A stretch of DNA of 64,000 nucleotides from Burhinus oedicnemus (GCA_008921705.1 VFFE01008422.1:3296328-3360327); one strand, 5' to 3'; shown: positions 27,301 to 39,497, counted from the first letter of the stretch. The notes: a model not told the origin generated them from the sequence alone. A program made the numbers and translations.

Positions 27301-28163
27301 AAACTCAAGATAAAGTGAAAAATAAAAGTGTGAATGTTTTTCACACACATGGGCTGTGGAAGTGCTAACTATGAATATTTAGAAATAATAAAATGAGAGA
27401 AAAGACAACAACAGCAGCTGGAGGGAGGTAGCTATTCCACCTCTCTACCTGCATAAAAGGCTGTTATAACATGTTGAAATGGCACATGGCGTGCCCCTGA
27501 TCACTTCAACCTGGAATTTTCTATATTTTTTATATATACATATATAAAGGGAAAAGCAGGTTTTAGATTAAGCATTTATTTTCTGGGCTTTCCATTCTTC
27601 ACTGGTGACATTTCTCTATCTTATCCAAACTTACAAACCTTGGCAGGCTAGAAGAAATCATCTCATGAACTGGTTTGTCTTGCAGGATTATATCCTTCAA
27701 TTTAGAATAAATGCATTAAGGAAAATAAGGTGGGGACTTTTTAGCTGAAACATTTTTTATTACTGTGATTGGAAAATTCTCCTTTGTGGAAATGGAAATT
27801 TTGGATACTTCATCAGCAAGTTTGGGGTTTTTTCTTCCTGTTGGTTGTGCAAGATCCACGCTCCCTCTGTGCTCTGAATAAATTGTACCAGAAAACTGAA
27901 ATAAGAAGGGCTGGATTACCAGATGATTTAGTACTTATGAAAAACAGACCCAGTTGCTTTTCGAAGTAAAATTGTCCAGTCTGAGTGATCACTGGTCAAC
28001 ATCTTCTCTTTGTTTCCAGTTGCCAAATCTTGTTAAACAAATGAAAATTTATTTTTCTCTGATACTGTGGTTCTGTGTAAATTTGTCATGGCTGCTCTAG
28101 ATAAAATCCATTAAATCATAGGTGATGTGATCCTTGTCTTGGTGGATCTGAAAGTGTTTTTCA
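24311..28163. other. Unique DNA, moderately GC-rich to about 24920, then AT-rich
   Basis: No supported gene. The first 600 bp are less AT-rich than the rest and include two neighbouring palindromes at 24797-24835. The frame at 26090-26542 (-) is 150 codons long but has no recognisable domain, no signal peptide and no homologous-looking neighbour; I treat it as chance. A short AT-repeat tract lies at 27521-27547. Confidence 0.5.
24797..24835. repeat. Two adjacent odd-length palindromes
   Basis: AAACATG-A-CATGTTT (24797-24811) is followed after five bases by CAGGCACAG-G-CTGTGCCTG (24817-24835). Both are perfect inverted repeats with a single central base. Such short palindromes can be dimeric transcription-factor sites or small hairpins, but nothing else in the context supports either. 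Confidence 0.85.
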
Positions 28164-29100
28164 CTTCACAGAAGCACAAGGGTTGGAAGGGACCTGTGGA
28201 GATCATCTAGTCCAACCCTCCTGTCAGAGTAGGGTCACCTAGAGTAGGTTGCACAGGATGGCGTGCAGGCAGGTTTTGAATATCTCCAGAGTTGGAAAGT
28301 CCACCACCTCTCTGGGCAGCCTGTTTCAGTGCTCTGCCACCCTCAAAATAAAGAAGTTCCTCCTCATGTTTAGATGGAACTTTCTGTGTTCAAGTTTGTG
28401 CCCATTACTTCTTGTCCTATCACTGGGCACCAGTGCAAAAAAACTGATCCCATCGTCCTGGCACCCTCCCTTTAAGTATCTATAAGCACTGATGAGATCC
28501 CCCCTCAGCCTTCTCTTCTCCAGACTAAAAAGACCCAAGTCCCTCAGCCTTTCCTCATAAGAAAGATGTTCCAGCCCCCTAATCATCTTTGTAGCCCTCT
28601 GCTGTAGCACCTCCAGCTGTTCCCTGTCCTTCTTGAACTGGGGAGCCCAGAACTGGACACAGTAATCCAGTTGCAGTCTCACCAGGGCAGAGTAGAGGGG
28701 GAGGATAACCTCTCATGACCTGCTTGCCACACACCTCTTGATGCACCTCAGGGTGCCATTGGCCTTCTTGGCCACAAGGGCACATTGCTGGCTCATGGTC
28801 ATCCTGTTGTCCACCAGGACTCCCAGGTTCTTTTCCACAGAGCTGCTTTTCAGCATGTCAGCATCTGACCTGTACTGGTGCATAGGGTTATTCCTCCCCA
28901 GGTGCAGTACCTTACACTTGCCCTTGTTGAACTTCATGGGGTTTCTCTCTGCCCAACTGTTCAGCCTGTCCAGGTCACACTGAATGGCAGCACAGCTTTC
29001 TGGTGTGTCAGCCACCCTTCACAGTTTTGTGTCATCAGCAAACTTGCTAATGGTACACTCTCTCTCTTCATCCAGGTCATTGATGAATATGTTGAACATG
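28164..29100 (-). mobile_element. CR1 LINE copy B, 5'-truncated
   Basis: A minus-strand CR1 of about 940 bp. Its 3' end lies at the left, where the plus strand reads TTCACAGAAGCACAAGG followed by the conserved 3' UTR; the usual terminal octamer repeats are decayed. It extends through the C-terminal part of ORF2 to about the FADD region of the RT and stops at about 29100, the 5' truncation point. The element is otherwise close to the family pattern and so is not very old. An 11-bp tandem duplication (29142-29163) lies just outside its truncated end. Confidence 0.94.
28326..29015 (-). pseudogene. CR1 ORF2 remnant (C-terminal part), copy B
   Basis: C-terminal third of CR1 ORF2, after the RT catalytic core. 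Two open blocks, 28713-29015 and 28326-28682, follow each other on the minus strand, with a frameshift between them near 28690-28710. Diagnostic blocks include MKFNKGKCKVLHLG, then MTMSQQCALVAKKANG, and further on [20 protein letters not shown]. This region follows the polymerase domain in CR1 proteins. With no RT active site, no endonuclease and a frameshift it is a dead fragment. Confidence 0.92.
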
Positions 29101-32100
29101 TTCATATCACTTGTCATGATAAACTTTAAAGATGTATGTATTTCATATGTAATTCATATGTAATGGCAAGATGTGCTTTTAATAGATTTGTGAGTGCTGA
29201 AGACAAATCTTTTATGCCAGTCACCCTGCTCAGGAGGTCTCTGGGGCTCTAGCCCCAAGAGCTTGGGAGGACATGAAATGGGACATACCATCTGGCTTTT
29301 TTTTTACCTCAGGTACTGAGAGGAAGTTAATATAACTCAAAACTGAGTTAATATGTATTTCTTCCTCCCCTGAATGCTGGCATTACTCTTCCTTCTTACA
29401 GACTTCTAATTACGATGGCTGACAGCAGTTAAAAGAAGTGTATGGCACTGTGGAAGTAAAAACTGGCCAGGCAAAAGTATCTGTTGATTCATATGGATTG
29501 TAGGGGTATCCACAAACTAAGCAGCAGGGTAGGGACAAATAGATTATTACAGTTTAGTGCAAATGTCCTGGATGATCCTTTGGTTCCTAAGGCAAAATTT
29601 TTATCCTTTGTAAGGGCAAATTCCTTCCTCAAGCATACAGGCAAGGCTTGTTTGAGCTAACAGGCAATTGGCATTGGTTTCTGGAGAAACATTAGAAAGT
29701 ATTTTTCTTGCACAGCTCTATAGTGAGAGTTGCAAGTGCTCCTCTCTCTCCAGCTTTAGGACTAAATTAATTAATTGTAAAATGGGCACATTACACGATA
29801 GTAAATTATGATTGCAAGCAGAAACCTTAAACTAATATCGAGGAAGTATGTCGGGTTTTACCTGTTAATATCTATGAAGTTTATCAAAAAAACCACATTT
29901 ATTTGAATCATAGGAGGCTTGCAGTAATGCACTTATTCCCTCCAAATAAAAAGGCAGCTATTGGAAGCATTTTTCTTGTATTGCACTTGTTAAATAAACT
30001 TAAGGGAGTAGGAAATTTGCCATGGAGGCTAGCGACGTAAATTAAGACAACAAAGCAGATAACGCATTAAGATGAAAACATGAGTACATCTTACATCTAC
30101 AGAAATAAGCCTTCATTGTCTTGTTCTCACTTAGTTAAATCTTTGATATAAAGATTTATCTTGCATACTCACAATTAAGAGTTTATTTTAAACACAGAAA
30201 AATCTTCTATGTAAAACAATGTTATAAATGGAATTATGATACCAGTTTTCCCCAATTCCACACTATAAAATTGCAAAACAACAGTAGGATTGTTTTGCAC
30301 CTTTATCAAGACCCATGTGTTGTGACAGTGTCAACACATCAAACTGGAAAAATGTCAGTGGATTAATTCAGTTTAAAGCAGCAAAAAATTCTTCCCTTGC
30401 TGCTGAAGGAGAGTATTTTCCAAGAGAACTGGTTGCAACATACCTCTTCCTCCCTACATAACGTGGAAATAGGATGTGGCTTAGGCTACAAAGCAAGGCT
30501 GCCATTTTCACCACCTCTTACAGTGTCTTACCACAGAATCTATCTTCCCTACATCTGTGGTGTTGAGTTATTGGAGCAAGCTAAAAAGCCAGGTGCAGTG
30601 GGTAGGAATTCATTACTTTTGTTCTTTTGATCCCATATGCACTGGACAAGAAACATGAATGGATCTAGCTTTGTTTGCTGTATTCTATCAAATAATAGTT
30701 TTCCTTTTTTTGTAATATGAGCAAATGTATTTATAATTCTATGATGTTTTGCTTTCTTAAGCAGGCACATTAAATCAGTATCAGATTTAGATGAGACCAA
30801 CAGAATGCCAGATGTTATTTTAGTAACCTCTTTCAACTATCTTGAACTTAAAGCCTTGTCTAGAAATTTCCTATCAAATTACAGAAGTTATCCACTTCTG
30901 TAGATGTTACTGTTTATTCAGTCATGAAACTCATTAGCTAAGGTGAAATGAAATCTCAGTTCAGAATTAGTTTACAAGATCACTCACAGTTTCAGATTCT
31001 GACTTCAGTTAAAGTGTCTGGGGACTCAATAAACGTTGTCACATGCTGGTGAAAACCACAACAATGGCACTTAGCTTGCAGATAAAATAAGCTCAAAACT
31101 CAAGCATATACCAAAACTGTTCCCCAGCCAGCCTCTATTTCCCTCAACTCCCACTGTAGATTGTGTAAATATGTTTAGGGACTATGACAGAGACAAGGAT
31201 CACAATTTCAAAGGACAACAGAGATATTTGGGATCCAGGATCACAAGTCCTGGGAATAATAAAGATACTGAGAGAACACCCATGAGAAATTATGTGCTTT
31301 GACATTATTGAACTGAAGGGTTTTTGAACTCTTTTCTTGCATAAGTAATCTTACAATGTATAAATTTACAAATTTTTTAAACTCTAAATTACCTTTTGCA
31401 CTAGAATTTTTATAGTGTAGAGGTCTCACAGAACATACTGCAAGTGGCATTTGCGAGTGGTTGTAAGTGGGAATTCACCACAAATACAAGTAGATAACAT
31501 AGCAATAATAACAAGTAATACCATGATTAGCTTGTGATGGACATCTTGGATGTGATATTAAAGTAACATAGCTGGCAGTGCTGGAATAATTGATCCTGAC
31601 TTCCCAATGGCAAATGCTACAGTAGGAATGCTTTGTTAATTTACAGGTGGAGCACCTATGCAGAAATTTATACTAAGTAGAAATTCACTTAGGGTGGCTG
31701 GCTACTGAGAAAAAGAATGAAAAACATACAATACTGTGGTCACGTTGAGAGTTATATGAAAAATTGAGACAAATGGGGAGAAAAAAAGAGTTAGGTAGCC
31801 CACCTGAATTAAAACTTCACAGAGAATACAAACGTTGGAGAGATTTTGAGTCAGGATTCATCTGGTCACACTGTTATTGAACACTATGCAGTATACGTTC
31901 CTTGATGACAACGTCTGGGTCTCAGCCTGACCCTGGGATTCTTTGGACTTGTGAAGGAGAAGAATGCTTGAAAACATAGTGCACATCAAAGAGAAAAAAA
32001 GTTGTGAGAAAAAGTATAGCCTTTGAAGAATAGGCACTATTTGGGAACATTTTGTTACAACTTGAAAGATAGTTCATATTGTGGATAGGAAGAGCAGACA

Positions 32101-34328
32101 CTGCAATATTTTCACAAAGCATAAGACGTATGCGTGTATAAGGTGTGTGGTATTCAATGCGTGTATTCTGTGGAGAATGAGTGTTAAAAAACTGTGTGAA
32201 GGACTTTTGTATTGAAGACATGTCATGTACGAGAATTTGATCAGATAAATCACATTCATGGAGAGTTTAACTACACTGCTTTTGTATAATCATTATTTGA
32301 ATTCTTTTCTGACATTGTTAGTGCCCTGATGTCACTCAGCAGATTTCAGTAGAATTAATTTTCAGCTATGCAACTGTAGTGTAGTAGTTTCTCAGGTACT
32401 TCTGCTTAATTTGTGCAGAGATTCAAGTTCAATGCCAGCTGCCTGGCTGGAAACTCTGTGGTAGGGTGTGGTGGTGTTGCAGGTGGTCCCCCAAAAGCTT
32501 ATGACAGGCAAACAAGTGCCAGTTGATCATTTAAGATAGTATTAGTCTCACCTGAGTCAGGCTGAAAACAGGACTTCTTATCAGTTGTAAGTTGTCTCAA
32601 CTCCCTTTTCAGTACATGGAATAAGTCAGACCCCCTCTGAGGTTAGTTCATCTCATCTCTTTTAGAAACCCATTTTAAAATTGGATAAATTGTCTGCTGA
32701 AGAGGGCTCTTTTTCTTGATTGACTAGAGCCTAGGTGACGAACGTAGACTAGACACTAAAGTTTTAGATGATTAGTAGTGCAACAAATCTTATCGTGGGT
32801 AGCCACAGGCTCTTATCTTATTTAACATTAGAGCCAGGTCTAACCTGAGTGTAGGGTAGATTAAGGAGAGTTTAAGAGTCAGGAGAGGTCACTGGTTGCC
32901 ACTCTCTTTTCCATTGCTAAAGGAATCTCTGTAAAAGACAGAATTTATTTCTGTTTGTGATAAACTTACTATTTTATATAATCTACTAATGTAGCAGGTA
33001 GTCTGAGCAAACAATTTGCTGTCACCAGACAGCATGACGTTTCTTAAGTTCAATAGATGGGCTAAGGTAGTTAAACAACTTGCAGTTAAAATAAGCCTCA
33101 AAACCTTGCATATATCAAAATATTTCCACTACTACTCTTGCTGTATTTACTCTGCTCTATGTTGTGTAAGAATCATTTACAGAACACCTCTTTGTCTAAA
33201 TTACTTTAATGAGCCACAAGTCCAGAATGCATATAGTAGTATTCAGTACTACATGATAGGTGTGTTAAAACTTCAGAGAAAAATACAGGCTATTTAAGAT
33301 TGTAGTGGAAAGAGGTGTATTTTCTGCTATTTGAGAAATAATGTGTTGTCTTCCTGTTGTGGTGTGTATCCTATTATGCCTGTAAAGGGCAGAAATAATT
33401 TCATACTATACAGCTAAACTTTATGTACCCTTGCTTTTGAACAGATCTGATAGACAATTTTTTTATTATTGGTTTCAGAAACAATAATTGTTTTAAAATA
33501 AGCAAGCTGATTATGAATTTCATTCCTTCCAACTATGTGAGACGTATTCTGGTGTAGACTGCATTGGTCTCTGTCCACTGCCAGGGCAGTCTTCATGCCT
33601 TCTCACTTTCCTATTTCTTATCCCACCTCTCTTTTTTCCTCCTGCTTAGCTAATTTCACATCACACCTCCCTGAAGGCATTGATGAGTTGGACTGGCTAG
33701 ACCAAGGGCACTAAGAGAGGAGTAGGAAGCATATATGTGTTCAGGGAATTTTGATGCGACCAGGGAGAGGATGAGAATGGGAGCAAGGAAAATACATTCT
33801 CTTTGTAAAGAAAATGAAAGCTTGAAACTGGTAATAACCTTTTTCACTTTTTTTTAATCTCACCACCGTACTGTGATTATGAGCTGAAGATCACAACCTC
33901 AGGTGCTTTACCATATGTCCTTCTTAAACTACAAGACTACTTTAAAAACAGACTCTTGATAAGACAGTTACAGATTTGACCTTAAAGATTGATGTGATGT
34001 TTCATTTTATTAAATGTTTCAAATGATTTAACGTATTTGCTTAGACGATGCTATTGGGGAATTATCATCAAAGGTCATAGGCGATCTTTTCATTTACTTT
34101 CAGGGAGAGTGCACTTTGGAAGTTCCCTACTTTCCCACTTCTGAGAGAACATGGAATAGATGGAGGCAGAGGAAGAGAGCCCCGTTGCACCCCTTGGGTG
34201 TGGGTAAGAAGTGGTTCTGTTTTTTCAATAGCATAAGTAAAACATGGCAGTCAAAGTGGAGTCTTGTGAGGGAAACTGTATGACCAGATAGTCTGAAATG
34301 CAACATGCCTTGTTTTAGTATTTCCGGT
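29101..34328. other. AT-rich unique DNA, nothing recognised
   Basis: About 5.2 kb with no supported gene or mobile element. The perfect 11-mer tandem duplication TTCATATGTAA at 29142-29163 is the only clear local repeat. Open frames are all under 100 codons with no recognisable content. A single ATTCTATGATG at about 30737 resembles the CR1 terminus, but no CR1 sequence precedes it. Confidence 0.55.
29142..29163. repeat. Perfect 11-bp tandem duplication beside CR1 copy B
   Basis: TTCATATGTAA occurs twice in direct tandem about 40 bp beyond the 5' truncation point of CR1 copy B. It is probably slippage; a link with the insertion is possible but not shown. Confidence 0.9.
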
Positions 34329-34910
34329 TGTCATGGTTTAATGTCAGCCAGCAACTAGGACCACACAGCTGCTTGGTCACTCCTCCCAGTTGGGATAGGG
34401 ACAGAATTGGATGAGTAAAAGTGAGAAAAAAATCCTGGGTTAAGATAAAGACAGTTTAATAGGTAGAGCAAAAGCTGCACATGCAAGCAAAGCAAAACAA
34501 GGAATTCATTAAGTGCTTCCCATTGGAAGGCAGGTGTTCAGCCATGTCCAGGAAAGCAGGGCTCCATCACGCATAATGGTTACTTGGGAAGACAAATGCC
34601 ATAACTCCAAATGTCCCCCTTTCCTTCTTCTTCTCCCAGCTTCGTATACTAAGCATGATGTCATATGGTATGGAATATGCCTTTGGTCAGTTGGGGTCAG
34701 CTGTCCCAGCTGTGTCTCCTCCCAGCTTTTTGTGCACTCCCAACGTACTTGCTGGTGGGGCAGTGTGAGGAGCAGAAAAGGCCTTGAGTGCTTAACAACA
34801 ACCAAAACCATCAGTGCACTATCAACACTGCTGTCATCAGGAACCAAAAACATAGCCCCACACCAGCTGCTAGCAGGAAAGCTGACTTCATCCCAGATTA
34901 AAGAATGACA
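34329..34910 (-). mobile_element. Solo LTR, ERVL-like avian family, copy 2 (inverted)
   Basis: A 582-bp LTR in minus orientation, the same family as 13499-14070. On the plus strand it begins TGTCATGGTTTAA and ends AAGAATGACA, so termini are TG...CA. The reverse complement of ATTAAA lies at 34455-34460, as expected for the poly(A) signal. The flanking pentamers are CCGGT (34324-34328) and CTAGT (34911-34915); they differ only at a CG versus TA pair, which fits a 5-bp target duplication whose CpG later decayed. No internal retroviral sequence is attached. It is somewhat more diverged than copy 1 at its U3 start. The 131-codon (+) and 114-codon (-) frames here are chance. Confidence 0.9.
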
Positions 34911-37900
34911 CTAGTGTACAAGGAATATGCAAAAGACAACCTTTTCAGGTGACAGTTCCCACTCTTCCTTGTGTCATGCATTTCTACCTCTGTCCTTGCA
35001 TTTTTTTTTGTCCTTAAAGAAGTATGGCCTTCTAATGTTATGTATTATTATAATTATAACTGACATCTGGAACAGGCAAATTCCCTGTCAAGGGTTCCAA
35101 AGCAGCAATTATTCCTATACTAAAAAACCATTCTTCATAAAAAAAAAATAAATTACCCTATTAATTATCAGTCTCTGTCCAACCTCCTCTTTTTGCAAAA
35201 GTATTTTGAAAAGGTCATGGCTGAACACATGTAATTTTATCTTTGTAAAACCCACCTGTATGAAAAATTTCAGTCAGTTCTTAGGCTACATCAGGACATT
35301 TAGATTATTTTGCTGATGCTTGAATTGGACCAACTATGGATAACATAAATGACAAGTTTTGAATGAGCATCCAAACAGTCACTTCTGTTCCCTTTCAGTT
35401 TGATAATTTCTAAAATTGTATTTTAAGCTTTTCAGTGTTGGAAAACAAGTTCAGTATGTTTCAGGGTACTATGGGAAAGACCAAAATAAAAGAATTTTCC
35501 ATAAAAGTCTCTCCAACTATATCAGGATTTTGGACTACTTCTATTCTGGACTCCAGATATGACATTCAGCTTGACTTCCAGAATTTCATGTTAATTTTTT
35601 TCTCTCTTTCCTTTTACCTCGTAAAAGTTCCCTTCTTGTTTGTGGCAGTGTGAGAGAATGTACTATTTCTCAGGGTTAATCCTTGAAACCACCCAGCACA
35701 AACATATATTTCATTTTTGTTTCTTGGGGAAGAGGAAGTTCGCCCTTTACATTTGTGTGACACAATTGGCAGGTTCAAAAACCTTTCAGACCAAGGGGCT
35801 GTAGGCACAGGAGGTGAAAGAAAACAGGCTATTGTATTAGGCTGAATACAAGACTGGTAAATGATTATTTAAGTGAGAAAACATGAGTTTTTCTTTGAAA
35901 AAATTTTGGCAAACTTGTCAATGATAAATGTTACTGGAGTTTGGGAAACAGGGAGATAGTTATTATTAGAACATTTCTATACCTGACAAGACAATCCCTG
36001 CCCCACCCCCATTCTTAATATGATTGTTTAATGAATTAATGTTATCCCTTTTCCTGCTGAGGAAGCCCTTTCTCAGACTTGTATGAGAAGGAAAATGGAC
36101 TGTAGTCTGATGGAAGATATTTTCTTCAGACAGCTGGGGTTCGTGGAATTAACCTTGCAGGAATTAAGTGTCTTGAGGTGTCAGGAACACCTTGAAAGAT
36201 AAACAGGAGAACTAGGGATCTACAAGAACTTTCATATGAAGAGGAACCTAAACTCTCATGTAAGTGATGAGCTAACCCTAGTTTTACTTTAAGTGGATCT
36301 GAGACTAGTTATGTGAGAGAAATCTTTCTTGGCAGATGCTAACTTCGGAGATGGAAATGTTTGATTTTGTGGATATGGAATTGTGTGGATAGAAACAATT
36401 AGGGTAGGAATTAGTGAACAGGTCAAGGATTTATTAATTCCTGAAGTCCAGTTCAGCCCAAGTTGTAGTTCATTTAGCTGATAAAGCTTGTAGAGCTCTT
36501 TTGGTTTTGCATTAAATTTTCTCTAAGAGGTGAACCAAAAATTTAGAGTGAAGGGAAATCCCCCAGCCCCAAATCAGATGATAAGAACATTTTCTCTTCT
36601 CCAGAGATTGTTTTAATGTGTTGTATTGGGAGGGAAACAGGGTAGAAGGTTAAAGGAGCACTGATCTTGTCTTTGAGGGAAATTACATTCTTCTGTTTCT
36701 ATATAATGGCAGTACAAGCTAGAAAGAACACTACAGAATTGTATACTGTAATTGTAATTAAGATTCTACAGTATTTATTTCTCCCACTTTCTAAAACACC
36801 TTATCTAAAGTGTCAGAGTATTAGTACATCATAACTCATAACAATACACCCATCAACCGAAAAATTACCACTCTCTGGCTGGTTTGAAAGGGTCTAAGTA
36901 CAGATGGAACAACTCACCTTATTTATCAAATTCTGTAAATAAGTTTCTGGGCAATAGAGGATACATACTCATCTTTCTTGTGAGTCTAGATACAAAATAA
37001 TGAAGGGATTTTAATTTACTTGTGTTTTAGATCTAAACCCCGAGGGACCTTACATCTGAATGGCAGGGTTTATAAATTCTGATTAATGTTACTTCTGAGA
37101 CCCTAGATGCCCAGGCTAAAGATAATAAGAGACCCTTTTTTTTTTTTTTTGTAATTCTCTTGAGAAACACAAGGAACATCAACCGTCAAGAAACCATTTA
37201 GAACAAAGTTCATATCGCAGAAGGCACTAAACTTGATTGCAACTAACTTAATCAAAGGAACAGAATCTGTAGGTAATCTCTACAGTTCTTCTAAAATAAT
37301 AAAAAGTTGTAGGAGCTAAAAGCTAAGAGATAACAGTCTGTGATCAGAAAGCTGTGATTACCTTATTAGTCACAAAAGTCAAGCACCTGTGGTTTGTAAC
37401 AGTCATGCTAATTTCTGTGCAAGTGTCTTTAGGGACTGTGAACTGTTTTCAGAAGTCCTGGCTAAAAGCTCTTAAGAGTAATTTCTGGAATGGGGATTGG
37501 AGGTATGAGGACAGTCTTGTAATTAAAACGCGTGTTACTTGTAGAACTGGCAGAACATTGCTTAACTGGAAAATGTATTGTGTAGAGTTTAAAACATTCC
37601 CCTGGAACATACACAACACAAAATTTCAAACAGGATAGAAGACATAGAACAAATAATTCCAGTGAAGCCCACTGCAAGTTTACTGGAATGTTTTTCAGTT
37701 GACTAACAATTAACCTTTATTCATATTAAAGTAATCAAATGTTAACATCAATTTGCTACGGACTTTTTATAACTAAAATAATGACTAAATTTCTAAAATA
37801 TTTTAAAAATAAAAATATTTAAAATAAAAATAAACCAGACAATGCAATATTTCTGTAGAGAACACTATCCCTCCGTTCCCACATGGAATTAAAAAACTGC

Positions 37901-37994
37901 TTAAGTATTCAAGAGGCTTGATGAATTTTATATGATTAAATTAGCAGTAAAAAGCATACCAAGCATTTTGTAAAATAGGAAGACTTAAAATTGG
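34911..37994. other. AT-rich unique DNA, nothing recognised
   Basis: About 3.1 kb without a supported gene or repeat. It includes a run of 15 T at 37136-37150. Open frames are under 100 codons and unrecognised. Confidence 0.55.
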
Positions 37995-38285
37995 ACAGCC
38001 AAACAGTAACTGTTGTAACTGCAAGTCTCTTCCTCCTGCTGGTCTTTGCAGTTACAAGCTTCCATTCTGTGTTATGGACTCCCTTCCTTCTGTGTGTGCC
38101 AGCATGGGAGTTTTTGACTGTTTGGCCATGGGCTGTGGGTCCACTGCAGGCCGTGCTTTTAATTAGCTGTCTATCTCCTCGGCCTCCCTGGTGCTATGCA
38201 ACCTCCTCACCACCTTCTGCAGCTCAGCCAGCTGCTGCTGGAGGTCCTCCACCTGGGCACATCTTTTACAGGCAGGTGTGCTGCC
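37995..38285 (-). mobile_element. CR1 ORF1 fragment, inverted, part of rearranged copy C
   Basis: On the minus strand, from 38285 downwards, the translation gives a Cys-x2-Cys start (CKRCAQ) followed by a heptad-like VEDLQQQLAELQKVVRRL block, then REAEEIDS and a later WKLVTAKTSRRKR block. This is the order seen at the N-terminal part of CR1 ORF1, the RNA-binding/coiled-coil protein. The open reading is interrupted soon after the EIDS block. It lies downstream, in the minus-strand sense, of an ORF2 piece, which is the reverse of the normal CR1 order (ORF1 then ORF2). The left boundary is approximate. Confidence 0.72.
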
Positions 38286-38495
38286 TATCCCTGTCCATGT
38301 CTCAGGTGATCAGGTCTCCCATTTCCTTCCTGAAAGAGTCCACATTGTCCCTAGTCCTTTTTTTGTCACTGACATACCTATCGAAGCTTTTCTTGTTGCC
38401 CTTGATGTCCCTGGCCACGTTTAACTCTGTCTGGGCTTTAGCTTTCCTAACCTGATCCCTGGCTGTTTGGACAGTTCCTCTGTATTCCTGGGTTT
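38286..38495 (-). mobile_element. CR1 ORF2 linker fragment, inverted, part of copy C
   Basis: The minus strand encodes the CR1 segment between endonuclease and [20 protein letters not shown], then [20 protein letters not shown] and EMGDLIT. The fragment is head-to-head with the sense CR1 segment that starts at about 38496. It lies just upstream of the RT in the element, so an inverted 5' segment next to a sense 3' segment fits the 'twin-priming' type of 5' inversion known from LINEs, with loss of roughly the first half of the RT between the two parts. Confidence 0.78.
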
Positions 38496-39497
38496 GATGG
38501 ATGGACCATGCAGTGGATAATGAATTGGATGTGTGGGTGCACTCAAAGAGTTGTGGTCAACAGGTCGACGTCCAAGTGGCGAGCAGTGATGAGTGGTGTT
38601 CCTCAGGGGTCAGTACTGGGACTGGTACTATTGCTATCTTTGTTGGCAATATAGACAGTGAGATTGAGTGTGCTTTTAGCAAGTTTGCCAACAACACCAA
38701 GCTGTGTGGAGCAGTTGACACGCTGGAGGAGAGGGGTGCCATCCAGAGGGACCTGGACAGGCTTGAGAATTGGGCCTGTGACAGCCTCATGAAGTTCAGT
38801 AAGGCTAAGTGCAAGGTCCTGCATGTGGGTTGGGGTAATCCCAAGCATAAATACAGGCTGGGCAGAGAACAGATTGAGAGGGACTTGGGGAAGTTGGTTG
38901 ATCAACATGACCCAGCAATGTATATTTGCAGCCCAGAATGCCAACCATATCCTGGGCTGCATCAGAAGAAGCATGGCCAGCAGGCCGAGGGAGGGGATTC
39001 TGCCCCTCTACTCCTCTCTGGTGAGACCCCATGTGGAGTATTGCATCCAGCTCTGGAGCCCCCAACATAAGAAGGACATCGACCGGTTGGAGTGAGTCCA
39101 GAGGAGGGCCATGAAGATGATCAGAGGGCTGGAGCACCTCTCCAATGAAGACAGGCTGAGAGAGCTGGGGTTGTTCAGCCTGGAGAAGAGAAGGCTCTGG
39201 AGAGACCTTAGTGCAGCCTTCCAGTACTTAAAGGGGGCCTACAGAAAAGGTGGAGAGGGACTCTTTTTCAGGGAGTGTAGTGATAGGATGAGGCGTAACA
39301 GTTTTAAACTGAAAGAGGGTAGATTTCAATTAGATATTAGGAAGAAATTCTTTTCTGTGAGGGTGGTGAGACACTGGAACAGGCTGTCTAGAGAAGCCTG
39401 GTCTAGTGGGAGGTGTCCCTGGCCATGGCAGGGGGGTTGGAACTGGATGATCTTTAATGTCCCTTCCAACTGTAACCATTCCATGATTCTATGATGA
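38496..39497 (+). mobile_element. CR1 LINE copy C, sense 3' segment
   Basis: A sense-strand CR1 segment starting in the middle of the RT domain and running to the 3' terminus, where ATTCCATGATTCTATGA is readable at about 39478-39494. A deletion of roughly 60 bp joins 'AGAGAAG' directly to 'CCTGGTCTAGTGGG' near 39395-39410, removing the end of ORF2, and a smaller in-phase deletion lies near 38880. Agreement with the family is otherwise close, so this is one of the younger copies. It belongs with the inverted pieces to its left. Confidence 0.93.
38501..39494 (+). pseudogene. CR1 ORF2 remnant (RT end and C-terminus), copy C
   Basis: Open blocks are 38501-39070 (189 codons), 38823-39095 and 39111-39494, in different frames. 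The true CR1 reading moves from the first to the second block near 38900, so the 189-codon frame is only partly CR1-like. The FADD catalytic box reads FANN (38684-38695), with both aspartates changed to Asn, and the preceding QGSVLGP block is damaged by a small deletion. The C-terminal [20 protein letters not shown] block is clear near 39123-39182. It cannot be a functional reverse transcriptase. It is not a host gene despite its length. Confidence 0.92.

Noticed and set aside
30720..30750. Isolated ATTCTATGATG as a CR1 3' end
   Set aside because: No CR1 3' UTR sequence lies on either side.
34513..34908. 131-codon plus-strand frame
   Set aside because: It lies wholly inside the inverted ERVL-like LTR, which is non-coding.
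38501..39070. 189-codon open frame as a possible host gene
   Set aside because: Its sequence is CR1 ORF2 for the first two-thirds and then shifts out of the CR1 frame; the catalytic box is lost.
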